32,612 bases of DNA, from NCBI GenBank assembly GCA_021205755.1, contig JAJPWX010000045.1, positions 1-32,612 on the forward strand, in the 5' to 3' direction. Below the pieces are notes generated by a model, which had not been told where the DNA came from, did not search any database, and was given only the letters and a program-made list of their open reading frames with translations. The position numbers were made by a program, and so were the translations under genes. Each line of letters begins with the position of its first letter. The first letter of the stretch is position 1. This stretch comes from Lachnospiraceae bacterium. GTDB lineage: Bacteria; Bacillota; Clostridia; Lachnospirales; Lachnospiraceae. Below, piece by piece: positions 15,829 to 22,552 of the stretch.

Positions 15829-16518
15829 TCAATCCACAATCGTCACCATATCCCCGGTAGAGATCAAAGCCGCATTCGCCTCATCTGTATCGATATGCAT
15901 CTCCAGCGTAAAGCTCTCATCTACACGTATTTTTACGTGATCGAAGATGGTGCCACGCTCGTTATCCGCTCGAACGGAGACAAAATCACCGTCCCTGACA
16001 CCGGCTGCCCGCGCATCAGCGGGAGACATATGAATGTGGCGCATGGCAACAATGCAGCCCTCGTTCAGATAAATGGCTCCTTTGGGTCCGACAATGGCAA
16101 TCGGCGCACTGCCCTCAATGTCGCCGGATTCCCGCACCGGCACATTCATGCCAAGCCGGATCGCATCTGTTGCAGAGACTTCCACCTGCGACGCCTTACG
16201 TACCGGACCAAGCACACGGACGTTCTCAATTGCACGCAGCTTCAAACCCACAATCGTCACTGTCTCATTGGAGGCAAACTGTCCGCCCATCAGTTCTTTA
16301 CGTTTTGTAAGCTGATACCCTGGGCCAAACAGGGCTTCTACATGCTCCTGCGTCAGGTGAACATGCCTCGCGGAGACACCGACCGGTACGGCAAACCCAT
16401 CACTTTTCTTTTCTGTCTCCATTCGGTTGATCGCTTCGATCACCAGTCTTGTGATTTGTTCCACATTTGCTGTTTCCAAGGGTACACCTGCTTTCTGCAA
16501 TCCGCTTCCCCGACTCAT
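15829..16518 (-). CDS. pduL: Phosphate propanoyltransferase (PduL-type phosphotransacylase)
   Basis: PduL converts propionyl-CoA and phosphate to propionyl phosphate inside the compartment, recycling CoA for the aldehyde dehydrogenase. Two HxH metal-ligand pairs are visible: H52/H54 in SARHVHLT and H161/H163 in MRHIHMSP. The duplicated PduL beta-barrel body is complete at 229 residues. The N-terminal stretch ANVEQITRLVIEAINRM is an amphipathic helix like known encapsulation peptides. The start is uncertain: the ATG at 16518 has only a poor ribosome binding site. A TTG at 16479 lies behind AGCAGGTG, and starting there would place the peptide at the very N-terminus. Confidence 0.9.
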   Translation of the reverse strand: MSRGSGLQKAGVPLETANVEQITRLVIEAINRMETEKKSDGFAVPVGVSARHVHLTQEHVEALFGPGYQLTKRKELMGGQFASNETVTIVGLKLRAIENVRVLGPVRKASQVEVSATDAIRLGMNVPVRESGDIEGSAPIAIVGPKGAIYLNEGCIVAMRHIHMSPADARAAGVRDGDFVSVRADNERGTIFDHVKIRVDESFTLEMHIDTDEANAALISTGDMVTIVD

Positions 16519-16579
16519 CCGGTTATCAAATCACCGATGCAGTCGGGAAACGGACGAAAAATACCTGACGTAAAGCTGC

Positions 16580-17011
16580 TTACTTTAATGTCGGAAGAAT
16601 CTTCTCTACATCAGTGTGCGGTCTCGGGATTACATGGGTCGCTACCAGCTCGCCCAGTCTGGAGGCAGCAGCACTTCCGCTTTCTACCGCGGATTTTACC
16701 GCGCCTACATCGCCGCGCACCATCACGGTTACCAGACCAGAGCCGATCTTCTCAGTGCCTACGAGCGTTACGTTTGCAGCCTTGCACATCTGATCCGCCG
16801 CCTCGATTGCCGCTGTCAGTCCTCTGGTTTCAATCATTCCCAATGCTTCCTGTGTCATTTTCTTTTCCTCCTTATTGGATGTTGTATGTTTTGTTTCCTG
16901 GTTCACAGTTTCCATTTCCGCAGCCTTTTGCGCTGCCCTTGCCGTCCGTCTCGGCGCAGCCGCTTTTTTCGAAGCCGCTGTATCGGATGTTACCTTTTTT
17001 TCATCAGCCAT
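16580..17011 (-). CDS. BMC-H shell protein with basic Ala/Lys-rich N-terminal extension (possible dual start)
   Basis: The BMC domain, beginning [20 protein letters not shown], is a PduA/EutM-like hexamer subunit with pore loop EKIGSGL. It is about 88 percent identical to the shell protein at 17402-17677. In frame upstream, 51 codons without a stop encode a Lys/Ala/Thr/Glu-rich tail (contains [20 protein letters not shown]) that its paralogue lacks. A GAGG site lies about 9 bases before the ATG at 17011. A stronger site, AAGGAGGAAAAGAAA, lies directly before an internal ATG at 16858. Two products are possible, 143 and 92 residues. The precedent is PduB/PduB', where an internal start gives extended and short shell proteins. 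A start at 17026 is also open. Confidence 0.8.
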   Translation of the reverse strand: MADEKKVTSDTAASKKAAAPRRTARAAQKAAEMETVNQETKHTTSNKEEKKMTQEALGMIETRGLTAAIEAADQMCKAANVTLVGTEKIGSGLVTVMVRGDVGAVKSAVESGSAAASRLGELVATHVIPRPHTDVEKILPTLK

Positions 17012-17070
17012 GCTTCTATTCCTCATATCCCTTGTCCCGGTTCAAACAGGGAATCGCAGAACTCTTCCGG

Positions 17071-17382
17071 TCACTCTCCGTCCGTCATTCCGCCCTGCGC
17101 TCTCCATCTGGACGCGCTCAGTTCCACAATCCGGACAATCTCCTCGTGAGGACGCGCAATCACAGCCTGGCAGACCGGCTTCTTGATCCCATTTGCGGCG
17201 GCAGCCTCTACCGCCTCCGTAACGGCAGCTACATCGCCCTGAACAATCACGGTCACAAGCCGCCCGCCGAGCTTGCGCTCCCAGGAGACCAATTCAACAC
17301 CCGCCGTTTTACACATAATGTCCAGCGCGTCAATCGCCGCTACCACACCCGAGACTTCTATAAAGCCATACGATTTATCCAT
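17071..17382 (-). CDS. BMC-H shell protein, divergent pore
   Basis: A 103-residue single-BMC-domain shell protein that would form hexameric facets. It begins MDKSYGFIEVSGVVAAIDAL and contains the BMC core VTVIVQGDVAAVTEAVEAA and CQAVIARPHEEIV. The pore loop reads RKLGGRL instead of the KIGSGL of its two neighbours, adding a charged arginine at the likely pore, so permeability may differ (inference). A short C-terminal tail of about 15 residues follows the domain. I chose ATG 17382 for AGAAGGAA upstream; the frame open to 17433 overlaps the upstream gene and adds an unlikely MMWRRFCRR start. It lies between the two near-identical paralogues. Confidence 0.88.
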   Translation of the reverse strand: MDKSYGFIEVSGVVAAIDALDIMCKTAGVELVSWERKLGGRLVTVIVQGDVAAVTEAVEAAAANGIKKPVCQAVIARPHEEIVRIVELSASRWRAQGGMTDGE

Positions 17383-17401
17383 GAACAAATTCCTTCTGTT
17401 T

Positions 17402-17677
17402 TCAGATCTTCGGCAGAATCTTCTCCACATCACTGTGCGGTCTCGGAATCACATGTGCCGCCACCAGTTCTCCAAGCCGGGATGCCGCCGCGCTGCCGCT
17501 CTCCACCGCAGCCTTTACCGCACCTACATCACCGCGCACCATCACGGTCACCAGACCGGAGCCAATCTTCTCCGTACCGGCCAGCGTTACTTCCGCTGAT
17601 TTTGTCATCGCATCCGCTGCCTCAATCGCCGCTGTCAATCCTCTGGTTTCAATCATTCCCAATGCTTCCTGTGCCAT
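17402..17677 (-). CDS. BMC-H shell protein, PduA/EutM-like
   Basis: A canonical 91-residue hexameric shell protein, likely one of the most abundant facets. It starts [20 protein letters not shown], carries the pore motif [17 protein letters not shown], and ends [16 protein letters not shown]. It differs from the BMC domain at 16580-16858 at about 11 of 91 positions, so the two are recent duplicates separated by a third shell gene. CGGAGGT precedes the ATG. Spacing to the next gene is 19 bases, consistent with operonic transcription. Confidence 0.93.
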   Translation of the reverse strand: MAQEALGMIETRGLTAAIEAADAMTKSAEVTLAGTEKIGSGLVTVMVRGDVGAVKAAVESGSAAASRLGELVAAHVIPRPHSDVEKILPKI

Positions 17678-17700
17678 GGTTATTTACCTCCGCTCATTTT

Positions 17701-18015
17701 TTAATCTTTATCCAAAGCGCTGATTTTCAGCATCTTCTCCGTCCCCTCTTCCGGGTTCGGTATAATGTAATGCTGCACAACACCCGTCATGCTTTCGGCT
17801 ACCCGCAGACCCGCGTCCATCGCCGCCGTCACATCCGCTACGCTTCCGCGAAACTTTATGCAGACGAGAAGCGGTACCGGAAGGGCGTCCGCGTTGGCCG
17901 GTTTGTTTTTATCAAAAACCTCCAGACGGACATTCGCCGCCTTACATACCGCGTCAGCCGCCACAAAGGCTGTTGTCAGCCCGTAAACCTCTAAAATTCC
18001 CGCCGCCTCTGCCAT
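17701..18015 (-). CDS. BMC-H shell protein with an extended central loop
   Basis: A 104-residue single-BMC shell protein. The start MAEAAGILEVYGLTTAFVAA and the segment FRGSVADVTAAMDAGLRVAE are diagnostic. Between strands 2 and 3 it carries about ten extra residues (FDKNKPANADALPVP) in place of the short KIGSG pore loop, so its pore is probably reshaped. The end reads IIPNPEEGTEKMLKISALDKD. ATGGAGGCAC upstream provides the ribosome binding site. It is the first shell gene after the enzymatic genes, 17 bases downstream of the alcohol dehydrogenase. Confidence 0.9.
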   Translation of the reverse strand: MAEAAGILEVYGLTTAFVAADAVCKAANVRLEVFDKNKPANADALPVPLLVCIKFRGSVADVTAAMDAGLRVAESMTGVVQHYIIPNPEEGTEKMLKISALDKD

Positions 18016-18032
18016 ACGGTTGTGCCTCCATT

Positions 18033-19247
18033 TTATTCATTAACAATCGCGATCTTCAGACCGGTCATCGCCAGGTTCGTCTGCAACGCCTCATTGATCT
18101 GATCAAGCGGGAACCGGTCGGTAATCAGATCCGAAATCGGAAGCCCGATCGCCTTTGCCCTCCGCAGGAAATCAAAAGTCGTCGCGTAGTCACGCAGAGT
18201 GTATACCCAGGAGCCCACGATCGTGATTTCCTTTGAGCAAATGTCAAAATGCGGGTTGATCGTCGCGTCGCCGCCGTTTACAAAGAAGCCCAGCTCGCAG
18301 AGCCCGCCGCCGTTGCGGATAAATTTATAGATATTGGAATGTCCGCCCGGTGCGCCGGTGCACTGGAACGCAAAGTCAGCCAGATGTCCGCCAAATGCGT
18401 CTTTCACGCCGCCTGCCAGGGCTTCGATTCCTTTAAAGTTTTTGAAGTTAACAGAGGTTTCCGCGCCCATCTTTTTCGCGAATGCCAGCCGTCCTTCGTT
18501 GCCGTCCACCGCGCAGATATTTTCCACGCCCATTGTACGCAGCACCGCGATGCACAGCAAACCGATCGGACCGCAGCCCTGCACGACCACTCTGCTGTTA
18601 AAGCGGAGGATGCCGGTGGTCTTCGCGCGCTCTACCGCATGCACCAGCACTGCCGACGGCTCAATCAGGATTCTCGAATCCAGATCCAGGTCGCTCACGT
18701 TGAAAAAGGTGGAGCCAAACCCGCCGCCGCGGATAAAGATATAATCGGAAAACCAGCCGTTCAGATGAATGTCATCGTCCGGCAGAAGCCCATACACATC
18801 CGAACCGCCCACATTTTTCTTGTTCAGGTCGAACATCGTGATTTCCGGGTCATCCTTGAAAATCATGCAGGTAACGATCTTATCGCCGATTTTCACCGGT
18901 TTCCCAGCGGTATCGGTCTTTACATTTTTTCCCATCGCCACGATCTCGCCGGTGCCCTCATGTCCCAGCGCAACTGGAATCAGGCCAAAGGGGTCATTTT
19001 TGAACTCGTGCGCGTCTGTCCCGCAGACACCGCAGCCCTCTACCTTTACCAGAATATCATCATCGCCCACTGGCGGAATCGGATATTCCTTCACATCAAA
19101 ATGATTTTTCGCCGTCAGCATTGCAACATGCGCCGTCTTCGGGATGCCGCCGCGCGCTGCGCCTGCAGAAGCCGCTGCCGTGCTGCCGTTCATCCCGGCA
19201 AGGACCTGCCTGACGATCTCTTCTATATTAGCACTGTTCATTTCCAT
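18033..19247 (-). CDS. Zinc-dependent alcohol dehydrogenase with N-terminal encapsulation peptide
   Basis: A 404-residue medium-chain dehydrogenase that probably reduces propanal to 1-propanol, and perhaps lactaldehyde to 1,2-propanediol, regenerating NAD+ inside the shell. Residues 5-20 (SANIEEIVRQVLAGMN) are an amphipathic helix of the encapsulation-peptide type, joined by a Gly/Ala/Ser linker to the catalytic body from about 38. The catalytic zinc motif is GCGVCGTDAHEF (C75) and GHEGTGEIVAMG (H96, E97). The four-cysteine structural zinc lobe of classical ADHs is not seen. The Rossmann motif is VVVQGCGPIGLL. No separate iron-dependent FucO-type lactaldehyde reductase occurs in the window. 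AGGAGGT precedes the ATG; 15 bases separate it from pduP. Confidence 0.87.
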   Translation of the reverse strand: MEMNSANIEEIVRQVLAGMNGSTAAASAGAARGGIPKTAHVAMLTAKNHFDVKEYPIPPVGDDDILVKVEGCGVCGTDAHEFKNDPFGLIPVALGHEGTGEIVAMGKNVKTDTAGKPVKIGDKIVTCMIFKDDPEITMFDLNKKNVGGSDVYGLLPDDDIHLNGWFSDYIFIRGGGFGSTFFNVSDLDLDSRILIEPSAVLVHAVERAKTTGILRFNSRVVVQGCGPIGLLCIAVLRTMGVENICAVDGNEGRLAFAKKMGAETSVNFKNFKGIEALAGGVKDAFGGHLADFAFQCTGAPGGHSNIYKFIRNGGGLCELGFFVNGGDATINPHFDICSKEITIVGSWVYTLRDYATTFDFLRRAKAIGLPISDLITDRFPLDQINEALQTNLAMTGLKIAIVNE

Positions 19248-19262
19248 AAATTCTATTACCTC

Positions 19263-20672
19263 CTACCGGATACACAGACTGTCTGTCATCACACAGCGTC
19301 TTCTCTTCGTAAAGGTACTGGCACTGGTAAGCCCCTCGCCGGTGCGGCTCGCGATGGTGAAAGTACAGAAACCCTCGCCGCCAAAACCAATGGCGGAGTA
19401 GGACGGCCCGTTTTTCACCAGGATAGCCGTGTCAATCGCTTTCGCGTATTTCGTGATGTTGTCCACATTCTTGGAATGAATGTGCGCGGAATGGCGGTTG
19501 CCATGCTCCAGCCAGACGGCCTGCTCCACCGCGTCGTCAAAATCCTTCGCCCGCACCATTCCGAGAATCGGCATCATCAGCTCCGTCGTAATCAGCGGAT
19601 GCTCCTTCGGTCCCTCAAAGACGATGCAGCGGATGTTTGCCGGGGCGTCCACACCAATCATGGCAAGCAGAGTGCGCGCGTCGCGTCCCACGCATTTGCG
19701 GTTCAACTTTCCGCCCTCAAGCACGACTGCCGTGAGCGCGTCCTGCTGCTCTTTCGATGCCAGATAGCAATCATTTTCCGTGATCAGATAGTGCATCAGC
19801 TCATCCGCAATGGAGGACACCGCTACGATCTCCTTCTCCGCAATACAGGGCAGATTGTTGTCAAAGGTACAACCATTCACGATATCCTGCGCTGCTTTGC
19901 GGATATCTGCGGTCTCATCCACCAGAGCCGGGGGATTGCCCGCGCCTGCGCCGATACCGCGTTTGCCGGAGGAAAGCACCGCCGTCACCACACCCGGACC
20001 GCCGGTCGCGGCAATCAGGGGGATGTCCTTGTGCTTCATCATAATATTGCTGGTCTCCAGCGTCGGCTTCTCCACGGTCACGCAGACGTTATCCGGACCG
20101 CCAGCTTCTAGAGAAGCTTCATTAATCAGATTGATCGCGTAAATCGATGTCTGAATCGCCTGAGGATGCGGGTTAAACACCACCGTGTTGCCGCCCGCCA
20201 GCATTCCGATTGTATTGCAAAGGACGGTCTCGCTCGGATTCGTACACGGTGTAATCGCACCGATCACACCAAACGGCCCCATCTCAATCAGGGTCAGCCC
20301 CCGGTCGCCAGACCAGGCGGTCGTCGTGATATCCTCCGTACCGGGCGTCTTATCCGCCACCAGATGATGCTTCAGAATCTTGTCGCCGACATTGCCCATG
20401 CCGGTCTCTTCCACACCCATGCGCGCCAGTATTTCCGCGTTCTCATGAATTTTCTTTCTTATACAGGAGATAATTTTTTCACGCTGGTCCATGGACATGA
20501 CCCGCACGATCTTCTGCGCGCTCTTCGCGGCCTCAATCGCCTCATTCATATCCTTGAAAATACCGTGTTTTCCTGCGGAACCGGTATTTCCCCCGCTCGT
20601 CTGACCCTGCGCGTCCAGATTTTTCAGCACTGCCTGTACAATCTCCTGTACCATCGTTTCATTGATTGGCAT
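19263..20672 (-). CDS. pduP: CoA-acylating propionaldehyde dehydrogenase
   Basis: This 469-residue aldehyde dehydrogenase oxidises propanal to propionyl-CoA with NAD+ inside the compartment. Residues 6-20 (TMVQEIVQAVLKNLD) are the N-terminal encapsulation helix, followed by a Gly/Ser linker to about residue 36. The catalytic Cys276 lies in DNNLPCIAEKE. The NAD-binding segment includes GPFGVIGAITPCTNPSETV and the glycine pair in AATGGPGVV. Length agrees with PduP (about 464). GGAGGAAGAGCGC precedes the ATG. It lies 12 bases after the aldolase gene and 15 before the alcohol dehydrogenase. Confidence 0.93.
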   Translation of the reverse strand: MPINETMVQEIVQAVLKNLDAQGQTSGGNTGSAGKHGIFKDMNEAIEAAKSAQKIVRVMSMDQREKIISCIRKKIHENAEILARMGVEETGMGNVGDKILKHHLVADKTPGTEDITTTAWSGDRGLTLIEMGPFGVIGAITPCTNPSETVLCNTIGMLAGGNTVVFNPHPQAIQTSIYAINLINEASLEAGGPDNVCVTVEKPTLETSNIMMKHKDIPLIAATGGPGVVTAVLSSGKRGIGAGAGNPPALVDETADIRKAAQDIVNGCTFDNNLPCIAEKEIVAVSSIADELMHYLITENDCYLASKEQQDALTAVVLEGGKLNRKCVGRDARTLLAMIGVDAPANIRCIVFEGPKEHPLITTELMMPILGMVRAKDFDDAVEQAVWLEHGNRHSAHIHSKNVDNITKYAKAIDTAILVKNGPSYSAIGFGGEGFCTFTIASRTGEGLTSASTFTKRRRCVMTDSLCIR

Positions 20673-20684
20673 GCGCTCTTCCTC

Positions 20685-21539
20685 CTAAGCACCCAGCTGC
20701 TCCAGTACCTGCTTTGTAATCTTCGCCACCAGCTCCGGATCTACGCCGTCCGCTTTTTTCTCAGACGAATTCTTCCCTACAAAATCATACTGATAACCAG
20801 GGAACTGCTTGTAGCTCTCATCCTCGCAGATGCCGCAGTTGTGGCAATTTTTTCCATCCTTATTCTGGCAAAGGTTCGCCGGATGCTTGCCTGCCATGCC
20901 GAATTTGCGGCGAATCGCATAGAGCTTCTCAATGTTCTTCTCATCAAATTCCTTCGGACCGCCCAGCATCCTCGACTGATAGAGAAGCTGTGCGTAAAAC
21001 TCTACGGACTCCATCTTCATATAGGCTGCGTTCAGGTCGGTCGACCAGGTCAGCGCGCCGTGGTTCTCCAGCAGCACCGCGTCGAAATACGGAAGATATT
21101 TCTCCAGGCGATCCGGAATCTCATTCGTCGACGGTGTGCCGTACTCCGCGATCGGCACACAGCCCAGCGCGATAACCGCCTCCGGCATGATCGGCTGCGT
21201 CAGCGGAATCCCCGCGATCGCGAAAGAAGTCGCGTAAATCGGATGCGCATGTACCACGCTTCCGACATCCGGTCTTTTCTCATAGACTCTCATGTGCATC
21301 TTGATCTCAGAAGACGGCTTGAACCCCGGGTTCGCCTGAATCACTTCGCCCTTCGCATTCACCTTGCAGATGAAGTCCGGGGTCATAAAGCCCTTTGAGA
21401 CACCGGTTGGCGTGCAGAGGAACTCATTGTCATTCAGCTTAACGGAAATATTTCCGTCATTCGCCGCTACCATGTTGCGATCATAGATACGCTTTCCAAT
21501 GTCGCAAATCTGTTTTTTGATCTCATACTCATTTACCAT
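20685..21539 (-). CDS. fucA: Class II L-fuculose-1-phosphate (or rhamnulose-1-phosphate) aldolase with C-terminal encapsulation peptide
   Basis: The enzyme cleaves the ketose 1-phosphate to DHAP and L-lactaldehyde using zinc. Residues 1-215 form the aldolase domain. E78, H97, H99 and H160 match E. coli FucA E73, H92, H94 and H155 at a constant offset of five. The chain runs on to 284 residues, well beyond the usual 215. The added part contains a four-cysteine cluster (C224, C232, C235, C238; spacing C-x7-C-x2-C-x2-C). The very C-terminus (DPELVAKITKQVLEQLGA, about 267-284) is an amphipathic helix matching encapsulation peptides. Specificity between fuculose- and rhamnulose-phosphate cannot be decided. 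It has its own promoter at 21582-21610 and CGGAGG upstream of the ATG. Confidence 0.9.
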   Translation of the reverse strand: MVNEYEIKKQICDIGKRIYDRNMVAANDGNISVKLNDNEFLCTPTGVSKGFMTPDFICKVNAKGEVIQANPGFKPSSEIKMHMRVYEKRPDVGSVVHAHPIYATSFAIAGIPLTQPIMPEAVIALGCVPIAEYGTPSTNEIPDRLEKYLPYFDAVLLENHGALTWSTDLNAAYMKMESVEFYAQLLYQSRMLGGPKEFDEKNIEKLYAIRRKFGMAGKHPANLCQNKDGKNCHNCGICEDESYKQFPGYQYDFVGKNSSEKKADGVDPELVAKITKQVLEQLGA

Positions 21540-21581
21540 GATTTTGCCTCCGTGTGGTTTGTTTACTTTTTTCTAGCATCT

Positions 21582-21610
21582 ATCCTACAACATTCCACAC
21601 AATCCGTCAA
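21582..21610 (-). promoter_or_regulatory. Internal operon promoter upstream of the aldolase gene
   Basis: On the minus strand, TTGACG (21605-21610) and TAGGAT (21582-21587) are separated by 17 bases, 42 bases upstream of the aldolase ATG. It allows the aldolase and shell genes to be transcribed separately from the dehydratase pair. Confidence 0.65.
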
Positions 21611-21616
21611 GTATTT

Positions 21617-21672
21617 CTTGTTGATTTTTGTTGGATTATTTGTGTTTTGTGTTGGATTCCGTTTTGTTTCAC
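21617..21672 (-). promoter_or_regulatory. CAACA-rich direct repeats, candidate DeoR operator
   Basis: Immediately upstream of the -35 box the minus strand carries repeated units TCCAACACAAAAC, TCCAACAAAAATC and ATCAACAAGAAAT. Related units lie upstream of the dehydratase promoter. Repeated short boxes are common for DeoR-family operators, so this is a candidate site for the operon's own regulator (inference). Confidence 0.4.
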
Positions 21673-21727
21673 AATTCTAAACTGCAATTCGTTCTGCGGC
21701 CTGCCGTTTGGAAGAACTGCTTCTTCT

Positions 21728-22519
21728 TTATCCCCCGATCTGGCAGTCCAGCCCGCAGACCGCATGCACCGCTTTTTTCAGCGTGTCCATATGCTCCGCG
21801 GTCGGGGGAAGGATTTCTTTCATCTGATATTCCCGGCCCAATCCGTCGTATTTGTCCTGCCCCAGCCGATGGTACGGCAAAAGATGAATCTTCCGCACCC
21901 CGGGCAGCGTCGCGGCAAAGCGCGCAATTGCCTGAATCTCTTCGACTGAATCATTGAAGGTGGGGATAACCGGCACGCGGATGATCAGCTCCGTCTGTCC
22001 GGAAAGCGCTACCTTTCTGGCATTTTCCAGCATTAGGGCATTGTCCCTGCCTGTAAATTCCTTATGCTTTTCCCCGTTCATGTGCTTAATATCCATCAGA
22101 TAGCGATCCAGCCACGGGAGAATCGCTTCGATCTTATCCCAGGACGCGCAGGCCATACTCTCAATCGCGGTATTGATGCCATGTTCCTTCGCCGCCCGCA
22201 AAAGAGCCTCCGTGAATTCCGGCTGGCAGAGACATTCGCCGCCGGAAAGCGTCATCCCGCCGCCGGAGCGGTAGTAATACGGGCGGTCCTGCTCCACCTC
22301 GGAGAGCATCTCACGCACCGTCACATCCCTGCCGATCGTCTTCTCCACGCCCTGCACCTTCATCGTCTGAATCCGGTACTCCTGCGATTCCGGATTGCAG
22401 CACCAGCGGCAGCGGAGCACGCAGCCTTTCAAAAACACAATTGTACGGATTCCCGGACCATCATGAATGGAATACCGCTGAATATCAAAAACGCGGCCGG
22501 TCGTGTCTAAATAATCCAT
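21728..22519 (-). CDS. Glycyl radical enzyme activating enzyme (radical SAM, PFL-AE family)
   Basis: The 263-residue enzyme uses S-adenosylmethionine and a [4Fe-4S] cluster to install the glycyl radical on the neighbouring dehydratase. The radical SAM cluster motif is C-x3-C-x2-C in GCVLRCRWCCNPE. The glycine-rich SAM motif SGGGMTLSGGECLCQPEF is typical of activases. Unlike activases of many glycyl radical dehydratases, no second set of cysteines (two extra ferredoxin-like clusters) is inserted after the first motif, so it resembles the compact pyruvate formate-lyase activase. I chose ATG 22519 for GAGAGGAGG upstream; an ATG at 22552 directly abuts the dehydratase stop (TAAATG) and could allow coupled initiation. 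Confidence 0.92.
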   Translation of the reverse strand: MDYLDTTGRVFDIQRYSIHDGPGIRTIVFLKGCVLRCRWCCNPESQEYRIQTMKVQGVEKTIGRDVTVREMLSEVEQDRPYYYRSGGGMTLSGGECLCQPEFTEALLRAAKEHGINTAIESMACASWDKIEAILPWLDRYLMDIKHMNGEKHKEFTGRDNALMLENARKVALSGQTELIIRVPVIPTFNDSVEEIQAIARFAATLPGVRKIHLLPYHRLGQDKYDGLGREYQMKEILPPTAEHMDTLKKAVHAVCGLDCQIGG

Positions 22520-22552
22520 GTCGTCCTCCTCTCCCGCAACTGCCGCCGCCAT

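Noticed and set aside
15895-17994. Very long plus-strand open frame (about 700 codons) across the shell genes
   Set aside because: It lies antisense to pduL and four shell genes with clear family matches. Its translation is Pro/Ser/Arg-rich with no recognisable domain, and there is no ribosome binding site. It is an artefact of GC-biased codon use on the other strand.
18249-20111. Plus-strand open frame of about 620 codons opposite the dehydrogenase genes
   Set aside because: It is antisense to the alcohol and aldehyde dehydrogenases, rich in His/Arg, without motifs or a ribosome binding site.
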